Below, one piece after another: positions 9,045 through 19,897 of a stretch of 64,000 bases of DNA (the stretch's first letter is position 1; each line of letters begins with the position of its first letter). Origin of the DNA: Lutibaculum sp963816555 (lineage in GTDB: Bacteria; Pseudomonadota; Alphaproteobacteria; Rhizobiales; Tepidamorphaceae); assembly GCA_963816555.1 (NCBI GenBank), contig CAWFLD010000020.1:124001-188000 (forward strand), given 5' to 3'. A program made the position numbers and the translations under genes. Below the pieces are notes generated by a model. That model saw only the letters and a program-made list of their open reading frames with translations. It was not told the DNA's origin and made no database searches.

Positions 9045-9740
9045 ATGCATATTCAGGAGTGGTTGCGCGGCGCCCGCCGCGACCCGATGCAGTTCTTCGA
9101 GAAGCGGACGCGGCGCCACTGCCCGTGCTGCGGCTACGAGGGCATGTTCGTCAGCGCCCGGCGCGGCGGCGAGCGCGAGTTCCGCTGCCCGTCCTGCGCC
9201 TCGCGGCCGCGCGACCGGCTGCTGGCGCTGATCTTCGCCGAGCGCGGCGTCGTGCTCGAGGGCCGCAACATCCTGCATCTCGCGCCGGAATGGCCGCTGT
9301 TCCGGCGGCTGAAGGACGAGCCGGGCTATGTCGGCGGCGACATCCTCAAGCGCCGCAACGCGAACGCCTATGTCGACATCACCGACATCAAGTTTCCCGA
9401 CGGGCACTTCGATCTCCTGATCTGCAACCACGTGCTCGAGCACGTGCCGGACGATCGGCGGGCGATGGAGGAGTGCTTCCGGGTGCTGCGCCACGGCGGC
9501 ACCGGGTTCTTCTCGGTGCCGATCGCCGACGCCGACGAGACCTGGGAGCCGCCGGCGGAGATGTCGCCCGAGGACGTCGAGGTGATCTGCGGCTGGGACC
9601 ACAAGCGCCTCTACGGGCGCGACTTCAAGGACAAGCTCGAGGCGGTCGGCTTCACGGTCGAGCCCGTCGGCTTCGACCTCAAGACGCGGGAGCGCCACCG
9701 GCTGCTCGACGAGCACATCTACGTGGCGACCAAGGCCTGA
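9045..9740 (+). CDS. SAM-dependent methyltransferase with N-terminal zinc ribbon
   Basis: A 231-residue class I methyltransferase. Residues about 25-55 hold two cysteine pairs (CPCC and CPSC) that look like a zinc ribbon. The Rossmann part follows, with YVGGDILKR, then DITDIKFPDGHFDLLICNHV (motif II/post-II region) and LEHVPDDRRAMEECFRVLRHGG, the standard Methyltransf_11 signature. The substrate is unknown; similar zinc-ribbon methyltransferases often sit in glycan or natural-product clusters, but none is nearby. I chose the ATG at 9045 because upstream in-frame residues are low-complexity. It ends 28 bases before a terminator shared with the opposite strand. Confidence 0.87.
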   Translation: MHIQEWLRGARRDPMQFFEKRTRRHCPCCGYEGMFVSARRGGEREFRCPSCASRPRDRLLALIFAERGVVLEGRNILHLAPEWPLFRRLKDEPGYVGGDILKRRNANAYVDITDIKFPDGHFDLLICNHVLEHVPDDRRAMEECFRVLRHGGTGFFSVPIADADETWEPPAEMSPEDVEVICGWDHKRLYGRDFKDKLEAVGFTVEPVGFDLKTRERHRLLDEHIYVATKA

Positions 9741-9768
9741 GGGACGCACTGGACGCGGGCCACGAAAA

Positions 9769-9795
9769 AGGCCCCGGCGGATGCCGCCGGGGCCT
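9769..9795. terminator. Bidirectional terminator between methyltransferase and Bax-inhibitor genes
   Basis: A perfect 12-bp inverted repeat (9769-9780 with 9784-9795) has an A-run on its left flank, giving a T-run on the minus strand. It sits between two convergent genes (stops at 9740 and 9828) and can serve both. Confidence 0.85.
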
Positions 9796-9827
9796 CTGAT
9801 CTCTCGCTCTTCGCTTTCGCGAAACCG

Positions 9828-10586
9828 TCAGCGGCGGTCGCCGAACAGGCTCAGCAGCATGACGAAGAGGTTGATGAAGTCGAGGTAGAGCCTGAGGGAG
9901 CCCATGATCGCCTTGCGGCCCGCGACGAGCTGGCTGTCGCCCTCGTAGTACATCTCCTTGATCTGCTGCGTGTCGTAGGCGGTGAGGCCGGCGAACACGA
10001 GCACGCCGATCACCGACACCGCGAACTGCAGCGCGGTCGAGCCGATGAAGATGTTCACGATCGACGCCAGCACGATGCCGATCAGGCCCATGAACAGGAA
10101 CGAGCCCCAGCCGCTCAGGTCCTTCTGCGTCGTGTAGCCGTAGAGGCTGAGCGCGCCGAAGGAGGCGGCGGTGATGAAGAACACCCGCGCGATCGATCCG
10201 TGCGCATAGACGAGGAAGATCGAGGAGAGGCTCAGCCCCATCAGCGCGGCGAAGGCCCAGAAGGCCAGCTGCGCGCCGGACAGGCTCATCTTGTGCATCC
10301 GCGCCGAGAGGAAGAACACCATCGCGAGGGGCGCGAAGATGACGACGTACTTGAGCGGGCTGTAGAAGATGGCGTTGCCGAAGCTCGTCAGCGCCAGGCC
10401 GCCGTCAGCGGTCTGCTGCACCGCCATGGCGAAGGCGCCATAGGCCACGACGCCGGTGACGGCGAGCCCGATCGCCATGTAGTTGTAGACCTGCAGCATG
10501 TAGCTGCGAAGCCCCTGGTCGATCTCGACCCGGGCCCCGGCGGCAGCGCCATAACGCTGTGCGGCCTGCCTGTTCCATTCTGCCAT
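9828..10586 (-). CDS. Bax inhibitor-1/YccA family membrane protein
   Basis: A 252-residue integral membrane protein with seven hydrophobic segments, of the BI-1/YccA/UPF0005 family. After a 30-residue hydrophilic start with a conserved acidic QGLRSYMLQVYNYM segment, the family marks follow: VFFLSARMHKMS, FAALMGLSLSSIF and the C-terminal FAGLTAYDTQQIKEMY. Family members act as membrane proteins affecting protein quality control or calcium leak; the precise bacterial role is not settled. The ATG at 10586 has GGGGAAC upstream. The gene has its own terminator and is separated by 143 bases from ybbP. Confidence 0.92.
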   Translation of the reverse strand: MAEWNRQAAQRYGAAAGARVEIDQGLRSYMLQVYNYMAIGLAVTGVVAYGAFAMAVQQTADGGLALTSFGNAIFYSPLKYVVIFAPLAMVFFLSARMHKMSLSGAQLAFWAFAALMGLSLSSIFLVYAHGSIARVFFITAASFGALSLYGYTTQKDLSGWGSFLFMGLIGIVLASIVNIFIGSTALQFAVSVIGVLVFAGLTAYDTQQIKEMYYEGDSQLVAGRKAIMGSLRLYLDFINLFVMLLSLFGDRR

Positions 10587-10729
10587 CGAGTTCCCCTTGA
10601 GGATGTTGAACCACCGGTTGCCCGCAATATGGAGGGTCGGGTTCCCGACCGCAAGGCGGAGACGAAGCATGGTTACGACATTGTAACCCTTGGAAACGCT
10701 GGGTTTCTGCTGCTCCTGCTGCTGCCCTG

Positions 10730-13319
10730 TCACTCGTTGCGCAGCCACGGGCCGGGGCGCTGGCCGAGGACGCGCCACGTGCCGGCGAGGCCGAGGCCGA
10801 TCGTGACGAGGAGCGCGCCGGCCGCCGCGGCGAGCGCGACCCATGGAAACGCAACGAAATCGAGCTTCATCACGAAGGACACGACGGCCCAGGAGGCGAG
10901 CGTGCCCGCGAGGACGGCGAAGGCGGCGGTGACGAGGCCGAGCAGGGCGAACTCGAGGACATAGGCCGACAGCAGCCGCCCGCGCGTCGCGCCGAGCGTC
11001 TTCAGGATCACGGCATCGTGAATGCGGTGGCGGTGGCTGGCGGCGAGCGCGCCGCCGAGCACGACGATGCCGGCGAGCAGCGTGAAGCCCGACGCGCCGC
11101 GGATCGCCCAGGCGAGCTTGCGCACCACGTCGTTGATCGAGTTCAGCGCCTCCTTGACGCGCACCATGGTCACGGTCGGGAAGTCGGTGGTCACCCGGCG
11201 CATCATCTCCGCCTCGCTGCCGTCGCGCTCGGCGGCGTCCGGCACCGTCGCGGTGGCGAGCACCATGTGCGGCGCCCCGGCGAAGGAGTTGGGCGAGAAC
11301 ACCATCACGAAGTTGATCGACAGCGATTCCCAGTCGACCGTGCGCAGATTGGCGATCTCCGCCTCGATCGTGCGGCCGAGCACGTTGACGGAGATCGTGT
11401 CGCCGACCTTCAGGCCGAGCTCCTTGCCGAGCTCGGCGGCGAAGGAGACGAGCGGCTTGCCGGAATAGTCCTTCGGCCACCACGTGCCCTCGGCGAGCTT
11501 CGCGTTCTCCGGCAGCGTCTCCGAGTAGGTCAGGCCGCGGTCGCCGCGCAGCACCCAGGCCGCGTCGGCGGGCGGCTCGATCTCGGAGACCGGCGTGCCC
11601 TTCAGCGCGACGATGCGGCCGCGCAGCATCGGAACCTCCTCGACCTGCGTGCCGGGGGCCGTCGTCTCGACGGCCTTGCGGAAGGCGTCGGCCTGGTCGC
11701 GCGCGATGTCGAGGAAGAAGAAGCTCGGCGCCTTGTCGGGCAGCGCCACGGTGAGCTGCCGGGTCAGGTTGCCGTCGGTCTGGGCGACCGCGACGAGGAG
11801 CGTGAGGCCGAGGCCGAGCGACAGGACGGCGCTCGGCGTGACGGCGCCGGGCCGGTGGATCGCGGCGAGCGCCATGCGCCAGGCGAGCGGCCCCCGACGC
11901 GGCATGGCGCGGGCGAGCCGCATGATGCCGGACGCGACCGCCCGGAGCACCACGAAGATGACCGCCGCCGCCCCGACGAGGATCGCGGCGAGGAAGCGGT
12001 CGGCGGCGAAGAGGATCGCAAGGCCGCACAGCGAGAGCACGACGGCGGCGAGCAGGGCCATGAGCCAGCGCGCCGGCCAGATGCCGCCGTCCTGCCCCCG
12101 CCCCTGGAAGAGCGCGCGGGCCGGCACCTCGCGGGCGAGGCCGAGCGGCCACAGCGCGAAGGCGAGCGCGGTGAGCAGCCCGTAGAGCGCCGCCTTGGCG
12201 AGCTCGGCGGGGAAGGGGCCGTAGCTGTCGATCGGCAGGCTGGCGGGCATGAAGAGGCCGGCGAGCGGCGGCGCGGCCGCGCCGATGGCGAGCCCGATCA
12301 GGATCGCGCCGGCGGCGAGGCCCAGGATCGCCGAGAGATAGGTGAGGAAGACGACGCGGCGGCTCGCGCCGAGGCTCTTCAGCGTCGCGATGCCCTCGCG
12401 CCGCCGGTCGACATAGGCGGTCACGGCGTTCGCCACCCCGACGCCGCCGACGATCAGCGCGGTCAGGCCGACGAGCACGAGATACATCGTGAACTGCCCG
12501 ATCGACTCCTTGAGGCGGGGCGCGGCGTTCTGGCGGGTCTCGACCCGCCAGCCGGCCTCCGGCGCCTGGTCCTCGAGCCGCTTGGCGATCTCGGCGACGC
12601 GGGAATCGGACGGGCGGCCCGGCAGCGCCACCCGGTAGGTGTAGCGAACGAGGCTGCCCGGCTGGATGAGCCCGGTCTTCTGCAGCGCCGCGTGCGAGAC
12701 GATGGCGCGCGGGCCCCAGCCGATGCCCCCGTCCGAGAGCCGGTCGGGCTCCCTGTCGAGCAGCGCGGTGAGCACGAAGCCCTGCCGGCCGATCTCCAGC
12801 GTGTCTCCGATCCCGATCCCGAGCCGTGCGGCGAGACCGCGCTCGGCGACGATGCCGTAGCGGTCCCCCCGCGGCGCGAGCGCGGCGGCCGCGTCCGCGG
12901 CGCCGTCCACCTCGAGGCTGCCATAGAGAGGATAGGCCCCGTCGATCGCCTTCAGCTCGACGAGGGTCGAGGCGTCGCCGGCGGCGCGTCCGCGCCATCG
13001 CCCGCAGCGTCGCGACCTCGGAGACGCGGCCGAGCGACGCCAGGTCCTTCAGCTGGCCGGGGGGCATCTCGCGGTGGACGAGCGACACGGACAGGTCGCC
13101 GCCGAGGATGACCTGGCCCTGGCCCGCGATGCCGTCGGTCAGGGCGCGCGAGATCGAGCCGACGGCGGCGATCGCCGCGACGCCGAGGGCGATGCAGGTG
13201 ATGAAGACGGCGAAGCCCCTGAGACCGCCGCGCAGCTCGCGCAGGGCGAGCCGCAGGGGCAGCGGCAGCGCCGCGCCGGCCGGCCGGGCTGCGGCGCGGT
13301 CCCCCGTGGCCGCGCTCAT
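10730..13319 (-). CDS. ybbP: FtsX-like ABC transporter permease, YbbP type (frame broken near 12985)
   Basis: Large permease of about 860 residues, the membrane partner of YbbA. The start (ATG 13319) overlaps the ATPase stop by four bases (ATGA). The N-terminus has LRLALRELRGGLRGFAVF and a first membrane helix; a periplasmic region follows, then a central FtsX domain (GVANAVTAYVDRRREG with LKSLGASRRVV), more helices, a second periplasmic part and a C-terminal FtsX domain (DAVILKTLGATRGRLL). One extra base in a GC-rich run at about 12985 breaks the frame between the ATLRAMART segment and the following VELKAIDGAYPLYG segment; both sides are otherwise intact. I read this as one gene with a sequence error. 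Likely substrate is unknown. Confidence 0.88.
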
Positions 13320-14017
13320 TCGGCCGCCCTGCTGGCGGCCGCCTCGTCGGCGACGATCTCGCCGTCGCGCATCGAGATCACGCGGTCGCAGCGGGCGGCG
13401 AGATCCTCGTCGTGCGTGACGAGGACGAGGGTCGCCTCGTGCTCCGCGCGAAGGGCGAAGACGAGGTCGACGATCTGCTGGCCCGTCCGGCCGTCGAGGT
13501 TGCCGGTCGGCTCGTCGGCGAACAGGATCTTCGGCTCGGTGACGAGCGCGCGGGCGAGCGCGACGCGCTGCTGCTCGCCGCCGGACAGCGCCGTCGGGTA
13601 GTGGCCCATGCGCTGCGACAGGCCGACGCGGGCGAGCGCCGCCTCGGCGCGCGCAAAGGCGCCGGACGTGCCCGACAGCTCGAGGGGGACGGCGACGTTC
13701 TCGAGCGCCGTCATGTTCGCGATGAGGTGGAAGGACTGGAAGACGAGGCCGATATTGCCGCCGCGGAAGCGGGCGAGGCCGTCCTCGTCGAGGGCGCCGA
13801 AATCCTCGCCGTCGACCACGACGCGGCCCTCGTCCGGCCGCTCGAGCCCGGCCATCGTCATCAGCAGCGTCGACTTGCCGGAGCCCGACGGACCGACGAT
13901 GCCGACCGCTTCCCCGCGCCGGATATTCACGTTAAGACCGCGCAGCACGTGAACCCGGGCCGCGGCGTCACCGAGGCTCAGATGGACGTTCTCCACGGAG
14001 ATGGCGGGATGGGACAC
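13316..14017 (-). CDS. ybbA: ABC transporter ATP-binding protein, YbbA type
   Basis: A 233-residue ATPase of the LolD/MacB-like group. It shows Walker A (GPSGSGKST), Q-loop (LVFQSFHL), signature (LSGGEQQRVALARAL), Walker B (ILFADEPTGNLD) and the switch histidine (LVTHD). The start is GTG at 14017, which gives the N-terminus SHPAISVENVHLS. The stop overlaps the ybbP start, so the two form a translationally coupled transporter. The pair is divergent from a TesA-like esterase gene, the same arrangement as tesA-ybbA-ybbP in E. coli, which supports the assignment. Confidence 0.92.
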   Translation of the reverse strand: MSHPAISVENVHLSLGDAAARVHVLRGLNVNIRRGEAVGIVGPSGSGKSTLLMTMAGLERPDEGRVVVDGEDFGALDEDGLARFRGGNIGLVFQSFHLIANMTALENVAVPLELSGTSGAFARAEAALARVGLSQRMGHYPTALSGGEQQRVALARALVTEPKILFADEPTGNLDGRTGQQIVDLVFALRAEHEATLVLVTHDEDLAARCDRVISMRDGEIVADEAAASRAAE

Positions 14018-14743
14018 GGAACGACGCTCCTCGAGACGCTCGGCTTCAGGCGACCCCGTGCATATGGGCTGCCGGCCTTGCGCTGCAATGACACGGGGAG
14101 ATACGTCGCAGCCCTCCTTCTGGCCTTCCTCGCCCTCGCCCGCCCGGCGCACGCCGAGACGATCGACCTCGTCGCCTTCGGCGACAGCCTGACGGCCGGC
14201 TACGGCCTCGCGCAGGACGAGAGCTTCCCCGTGAAGCTTCAGGCGGCGCTGACGGAGGCCGGCTACGACGTGACCGTGGCCAATGCCGGCGTCTCCGGCG
14301 ACACCACGGCGGCGGGGCTCGCGCGGCTCGACTGGGCGGTGCCGGACGGCACGGACGGCGTGATCCTCGAGCTCGGCGCCAACGACATGCTGCGCGGCAT
14401 CGATCCCGCCCTGGCCCGCAGGAACCTCGACGAGATCCTGACGCGGCTCGACGGGAAGGGCGTCGAGGTGCTCGTCGCCGGGATGCTCGCCGCGCCCAAT
14501 CTCGGCGAGGACTACGTGAAGAGCTTCGACGCGATCTTCCCGGAGCTCGCGAAGAAGCACGACGCGCTGCTCTACCCCTTCTTCATGGAGGGCGTGGCGC
14601 TCGACGACAGCCTCAAGCAGGACGACGGCCTGCACCCGACCGCCAGGGGCGTCGACGTGATCGTGAAGAACATCCTGCCCAAGGTGGAGGAGCTGATCGA
14701 CCGGATCAGGTCCGACGCCGGCGAGGCCGGGCAGGCGAACTAG
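14009..14743 (+). CDS. SGNH/GDSL esterase, TesA-like arylesterase (start uncertain)
   Basis: Secreted or periplasmic hydrolase of the SGNH family. The mature part has block I AFGDSLTAGYGL with the nucleophile serine, block II glycine in VANAGVSGDTTA, block III LGANDMLRG and block V DGLHPTARG with the catalytic Asp/His. A hydrophobic export segment (VAALLLAFLALARPAHA) ends just before the domain. The start is unclear: the in-frame ATG at 14009 overlaps the divergent ybbA start, a TTG lies at 14078, and an ATG at 14088 would fit a neat signal peptide only if one base were missing nearby. The gene is divergent from ybbAP as tesA is in E. coli. Confidence 0.88.
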   Translation: MGHGTTLLETLGFRRPRAYGLPALRCNDTGRYVAALLLAFLALARPAHAETIDLVAFGDSLTAGYGLAQDESFPVKLQAALTEAGYDVTVANAGVSGDTTAAGLARLDWAVPDGTDGVILELGANDMLRGIDPALARRNLDEILTRLDGKGVEVLVAGMLAAPNLGEDYVKSFDAIFPELAKKHDALLYPFFMEGVALDDSLKQDDGLHPTARGVDVIVKNILPKVEELIDRIRSDAGEAGQAN

Positions 14744-14771
14744 AACACCCCCGACGGAGATCCCAGGACCT

Positions 14772-15821
14772 ATGGAATACCGCCAGCTCGGCCGGACCGA
14801 CATCCGCGTGAGCGCGCTTTCGCTCGGCACCATGACCTTCGGCGAGCAGGTCGCCGAGGACGACGCGCACGCCATGCTCGACATGGCGGTCGAGCGCGGC
14901 ATCAACCTGATCGACACGGCCGAGCTCTACCCGATCCCGCCGAAGGCCGGGACGCAAGGGGCGACGGACCGCATCATCGGCTCGTGGCTCGCCAAGGGCG
15001 GCAGGCGCGACAGGGTGGTGCTCGCCTCGAAGGTCGTGGGGCGGACTGACAACGCGTGGTTCCGCGACGGCAAGCCGGCGAACCTGTCGCCGGCCCACGT
15101 CCGGGAGTCGGTCGAGAAGGGGCTGAAGCGGCTCGCGACCGACCATATCGACCTCTTCCAGGTGCACTGGCCCGATCGCAACGTCTCGGCCTTCGGCTCG
15201 AACCCGACCGTGTTCCGCGTGGCCGAGCAGCCGGCGGACGAGGTGCCGATCGAGGAGACGCTCGGCGCGCTGACGGAGCTGCAGCGCGAGGGCAAGATCG
15301 GCCATGTCGGCCTGTCGAACGAGAGCCCGTGGGGCACGATGCGCTATCTCGCGGCCTCGCAGACGCAGGGCCTCGCCCGCATCCAGTCGATCCAGAACGC
15401 CTACAGCCTGATCAACCGCACCTTCGAGGTCGGCCTCGCCGAGATCGCGATGCGCGAGCAGGTCGGGCTCCTCGCCTATTCGACGCTCGGCCAGGGCTGC
15501 CTGACCGGCAAGTACCGCAACGGCGCGCTGCCGGCCGGCGCGCGGAAGACGCTGTTCGACCGGATGCAGCGCTACGAGAAGCCCGGTGCCGACGTGGCGA
15601 TCGCGGCCTATGTCGATCTTGCCCGCGAGCTCGGCCTCGACCCCGCGCAGCTCGCCATCCGCTTCGCCATGACGAGGCCCTTCGTCACCTCGGCGATCCT
15701 CGGCGCGACGACGCGCGAGCAGCTTTCCACAGACATCGACGCCGAAAGCCTCGAATGGACGGCCGAGATCGAGGAACGGGTCGACGCCATCCATCTTCTC
15801 CACCAGAATCCGGCGCCGTAA
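14772..15821 (+). CDS. Aldo/keto reductase, Tas family
   Basis: A 349-residue NADPH-dependent aldo/keto reductase. The catalytic tetrad is visible: Asp in LIDTAELYP, Tyr in the same block, Lys in VVLASKVVG and His in LFQVHWPDRN. The NADP-binding C-terminal part ends with SAILGATTREQL. The insert PIPPKAGTQGATDRIIGSWL is characteristic of the Tas subgroup. The physiological substrate is unknown. It starts 28 bases after the esterase stop, with GGAGATCCCAGG upstream, so the two may be cotranscribed. Confidence 0.93.
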   Translation: MEYRQLGRTDIRVSALSLGTMTFGEQVAEDDAHAMLDMAVERGINLIDTAELYPIPPKAGTQGATDRIIGSWLAKGGRRDRVVLASKVVGRTDNAWFRDGKPANLSPAHVRESVEKGLKRLATDHIDLFQVHWPDRNVSAFGSNPTVFRVAEQPADEVPIEETLGALTELQREGKIGHVGLSNESPWGTMRYLAASQTQGLARIQSIQNAYSLINRTFEVGLAEIAMREQVGLLAYSTLGQGCLTGKYRNGALPAGARKTLFDRMQRYEKPGADVAIAAYVDLARELGLDPAQLAIRFAMTRPFVTSAILGATTREQLSTDIDAESLEWTAEIEERVDAIHLLHQNPAP

Positions 15822-15900
15822 GCCATCGTCCGGCGGCCGGCTGCCCACGGGCAGCTTCCGGCCGACAGCTTCGGACCGCCACCTGCCGAGGGGAAGCTTC

Positions 15901-16440
15901 ATGCCCCGCCTGTTCACCGGCATCGAGATCCCCGGCAGCGTCGCCGCGCATCTCACCACGCTGCGCGGCGGCCTGTCCGGCGCGCGCTGGATCGACCCGG
16001 AGAACTACCACCTGACGCTGCGCTTCATCGGCGACATCGAGAACAGCACCGCGCACGAGGTGCACGAGGTGCTGCGCCGCGTGCGGCGGCCGCGCTTCAC
16101 GCTGACGCTGTGCGGCATCGAGGCCTTCGGCGGGCGCAAGCCGCACTCGATCTTCGCCGCCGTGCAGCCCTCGCCGCCGCTCGCGGCGCTGCAGGCCGAG
16201 CACGAGAGGCTGATCCAGATGGTCGGCCTGCCGCCGGAGGGGCGCCGCTTCACGCCGCACGTGACGCTCGCCCGGCTGCGCGGCGTGCAGGCGGGCTCCG
16301 TCGCCGGCTATCTCGAGCAGCGCGGCGGCTTCATGTCGATGCCGTTCGAGGTCACAAGCTTCGTGCTGTACTCGGCGAAGGCCAGCACCGGCGGCGGCCC
16401 GTATGTCGTGGAGGAGGAATATCCGCTGGAGGGCGGCTAG
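15901..16440 (+). CDS. thpR: RNA 2',3'-cyclic phosphodiesterase
   Basis: A 179-residue 2H-phosphoesterase-family protein, cytoplasmic, which opens 2',3'-cyclic phosphates on RNA ends. The two HxTx motifs of the active site are present: HLTL in ENYHLTLRFIG and HVTL in FTPHVTLARL. The start LFTGIEIPGSV is typical, and so is the length. The ATG at 15901 follows GGGGAAGC. Its last bases overlap the convergent NTF2-like gene by four bases. Confidence 0.94.
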   Translation: MPRLFTGIEIPGSVAAHLTTLRGGLSGARWIDPENYHLTLRFIGDIENSTAHEVHEVLRRVRRPRFTLTLCGIEAFGGRKPHSIFAAVQPSPPLAALQAEHERLIQMVGLPPEGRRFTPHVTLARLRGVQAGSVAGYLEQRGGFMSMPFEVTSFVLYSAKASTGGGPYVVEEEYPLEGG

Positions 16441-16796
16441 GGCGCGCCGTGCAGGTGGTACGTCTTGTTCACGATCTGCCACCGCCCCTCGTGGTTGATG
16501 AGGGTCAGGTAATCGGTGAAGCGGGCGCCGAGATAGTCGTCCTCAAGCTTCACGGTCGCCACGTCTCCGGTCTCGTCGCGCGCCAGGACCTTCCAGTGGT
16601 AGTCCGCGTCGGCGGGCAGCGCTCCGGCGGCCCTGCAGCTCGCCACGAACTCGTCGAGCGAGAGCCACTCCAGCGCGCCCTCGTAGTGGCCCACGACGGC
16701 GGCGGCCGGATGAAAGGCGGCCCTCAGCCGCGCCTCGTCGGCACGGCACATGCCCTCGAGATAGTCCCGCACCGCGTCCTCGATCGTTGCGCTCAT
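16437..16796 (-). CDS. NTF2-like (SnoaL/lumazine-binding-type) small protein
   Basis: A 119-residue cone-shaped NTF2-fold protein. It shows the usual N-terminal helix (VRDYLEGMCRADEARLRAAFHP), then VVGHYEG, then a sheet ending INHEGRWQIVNKTYH, a common ending in the putative lumazine-binding subgroup. Family members bind or convert small molecules; no catalytic set can be named. The ATG at 16796 has GGGAGGGG upstream. A 3 x 18-bp tandem repeat begins 12 bases upstream of the start codon, next to the ribosome binding site. Confidence 0.8.
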   Translation of the reverse strand: MSATIEDAVRDYLEGMCRADEARLRAAFHPAAAVVGHYEGALEWLSLDEFVASCRAAGALPADADYHWKVLARDETGDVATVKLEDDYLGARFTDYLTLINHEGRWQIVNKTYHLHGAP

Positions 16797-16807
16797 GGCG
16801 CCCCTCC

Positions 16808-16861
16808 CACGGCAAGGCCTTCGGTCACGGCAAGGCCTTCGGTCACGGCAAGGCCTTCGGT
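16808..16861. repeat. Tandem repeat, 3 x 18 bp
   Basis: Three exact copies of CACGGCAAGGCCTTCGGT lie head to tail directly upstream of the NTF2-like gene's ribosome binding site. The number is a multiple of three but there is no gene across it. Confidence 0.95.
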
Positions 16862-17228
16862 CGCAGATGATAGCGGATGGCAGGGGATCGGAGCAGTTCA
16901 ACTTCCCGGCACCGGGCGCACGGATTCCCGCCCTTCCGTCATCCGGAAGGCCGGCGCCAACCTTGGAAGCCGTTTCACTCCCTTCGGAGACATGCTCCTC
17001 GGTGCCGTGCCGCCTGCGCGGCTCCCCATCGGTGCAAGGCGGCGCAAGTGCTTGACGCCGTCCATCCTCGGAGCGCGTCGTGTGACGACACGATGACGCA
17101 GCGTAACGCCAAGTGGCGTCGCTTCGCAAGGCCGCGGTTCCGGGCGGTACGTTGCCTGTCCCGCCGGCTGCCCTAGTGTTGGCGAACGGCACGAAGGACC
17201 TCAGCACGCAAAACCCCGGGAGGATCGC
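16862..17228. other. Intergenic region, 367 bp, no gene seen
   Basis: This stretch separates the NTF2-like gene from phhB. I find no convincing gene: reading frames here lack the usual third-position bias. It should hold the divergent promoters for both neighbours, and a ribosome binding site (GGGAGG) for phhB lies at the right end. No clear -35/-10 pair stands out. Confidence 0.6.
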
Positions 17229-17522
17229 ATGGCGACGAAGCTGACGGACGCGGAGAGGGCGGCGGCGCTCGAGGAGCTCGCCGGCTGGGAGCCGGTCGAG
17301 GGCCGCGACGCGATCACCCGGACCTTCAAGTTCAAGACCTTCAACGAGGCCTTCGGCTTCATGAGCCGGGTCGCCCTCAGGGCGGAGAAGCTCGACCACC
17401 ATCCCGAGTGGTTCAACGTCTACAACACGGTCGAGGTGACGCTGTCGACGCACGACGCGGGCGGGCTGACCGAGCTCGACGTGAAGATGGCGAAGTCGAT
17501 GAACGCCTACGCCGGCGGCTGA
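17229..17522 (+). CDS. phhB: 4a-hydroxytetrahydrobiopterin dehydratase
   Basis: A 97-residue pterin-4a-carbinolamine dehydratase. It regenerates the pterin cofactor used by phenylalanine hydroxylase. The conserved core is complete: FKTFNEAFGFMSRVALRAEKLDHHPEWFNVYN with the active-site His-His-Pro and Trp (read as FKTFNEAFGFMSRVALRAEK then LDHHPEWFNVYN), followed by VTLSTHDAGGLTELD. The ATG at 17229 has GGGAGGATCGC upstream. No phenylalanine hydroxylase is in the window. Confidence 0.95.
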   Translation: MATKLTDAERAAALEELAGWEPVEGRDAITRTFKFKTFNEAFGFMSRVALRAEKLDHHPEWFNVYNTVEVTLSTHDAGGLTELDVKMAKSMNAYAGG

Positions 17523-17686
17523 GGCGCCGCTCCGCCCGCCGCATCCGGGGGGCTCCGGCGGCCCGGCGCGCCCCCTCGCAATTGCGAAAGGCCGGCCGGA
17601 CGCGTATATAGCTGCCGACAAGCTTCGCGCGCGGGCCGCAGGACGGCGCCCGCGCCTTTTCGTATTTCTGACGGGCCCATACCCCC

Positions 17687-19510
<1,824 letters not shown>

Positions 19511-19520
19511 GCCGGCCCGG

Positions 19521-19623
19521 TCACGCGCTCGCGCGAAAGGCCTCGGCGTCGCGCTTCGGCGGGGCGCCGAACATCCGGGCATATTCGCGGGTGAACCGCG
19601 ACACGCTCTCGTAGCCGACGCCA
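19521..19623 (-). pseudogene. 3' fragment of an AraC-family regulator
   Basis: The minus strand encodes GVGYESVSRFTREYARMFG followed by APPKRDAEAFRASA and a stop at 19521. This is the second helix-turn-helix and C-terminal tail of an AraC-type regulator. There is no sequence for the other 250 or so residues: the frame runs straight into the plus-strand SDR fragment. It is the left half of a deletion scar. Confidence 0.78.
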
Positions 19624-19766
19624 ACCGGTTCGTCGCGCAGACCACCGCGATGGGCCGGGCCGGGCTGCCGGACGACATCGGCCCGGCGATCGCCTCGCTC
19701 CTGTCCGACGACAACCGCTGGATCACCGGCCAGCGCATCGAGGTCTCGGGCGGCCAGAACCTCTGA
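19616..19766 (+). pseudogene. 3' fragment of a short-chain dehydrogenase/reductase
   Basis: The plus strand encodes ANRFVAQTTAMGRAGLPDD then IGPAIASLLSDDNRWITGQR and IEVSGGQNL with a TGA at 19764-19766. That is the conserved C-terminal end of SDR enzymes. The Rossmann start (TGxxxGIG) and the YxxxK motif are absent. It abuts, tail outward, the AraC fragment, as expected if a single deletion removed the N-termini of a divergent regulator-SDR pair. Confidence 0.82.
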
Positions 19767-19792
19767 TCTGACCGGCGGCTCCGGGGCATCGT

Positions 19793-19821
19793 GGTTCAGT
19801 CGAGGCTTCCTCGGCTGAACC
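19793..19821. repeat. Inverted repeat, 13-bp arms
   Basis: GGTTCAGTCGAGG and CCTCGGCTGAACC pair with one G-T position around a 3-base loop. No T-run follows on either strand. It may be an old terminator of the deleted SDR gene. Confidence 0.6.
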
Positions 19822-19897
19822 GGCGCCCGAAGGTTGCTCCCGGCCGCGAACCGCACGATGCTGCACCGCAATCGAACAGTCAGCGGGGCGTTTTCGC

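Noticed and set aside
9828..13319. One very long minus-strand frame linking the Bax-inhibitor gene with the ybbP region
   Set aside because: Only the two ends match proteins. The middle is Arg/Ala/Pro-rich out-of-frame translation of ybbP; the frame is open because of high GC.
16808..16861. Tandem repeat as a CRISPR array
   Set aside because: Units are adjacent with no spacers and no cas genes lie nearby.
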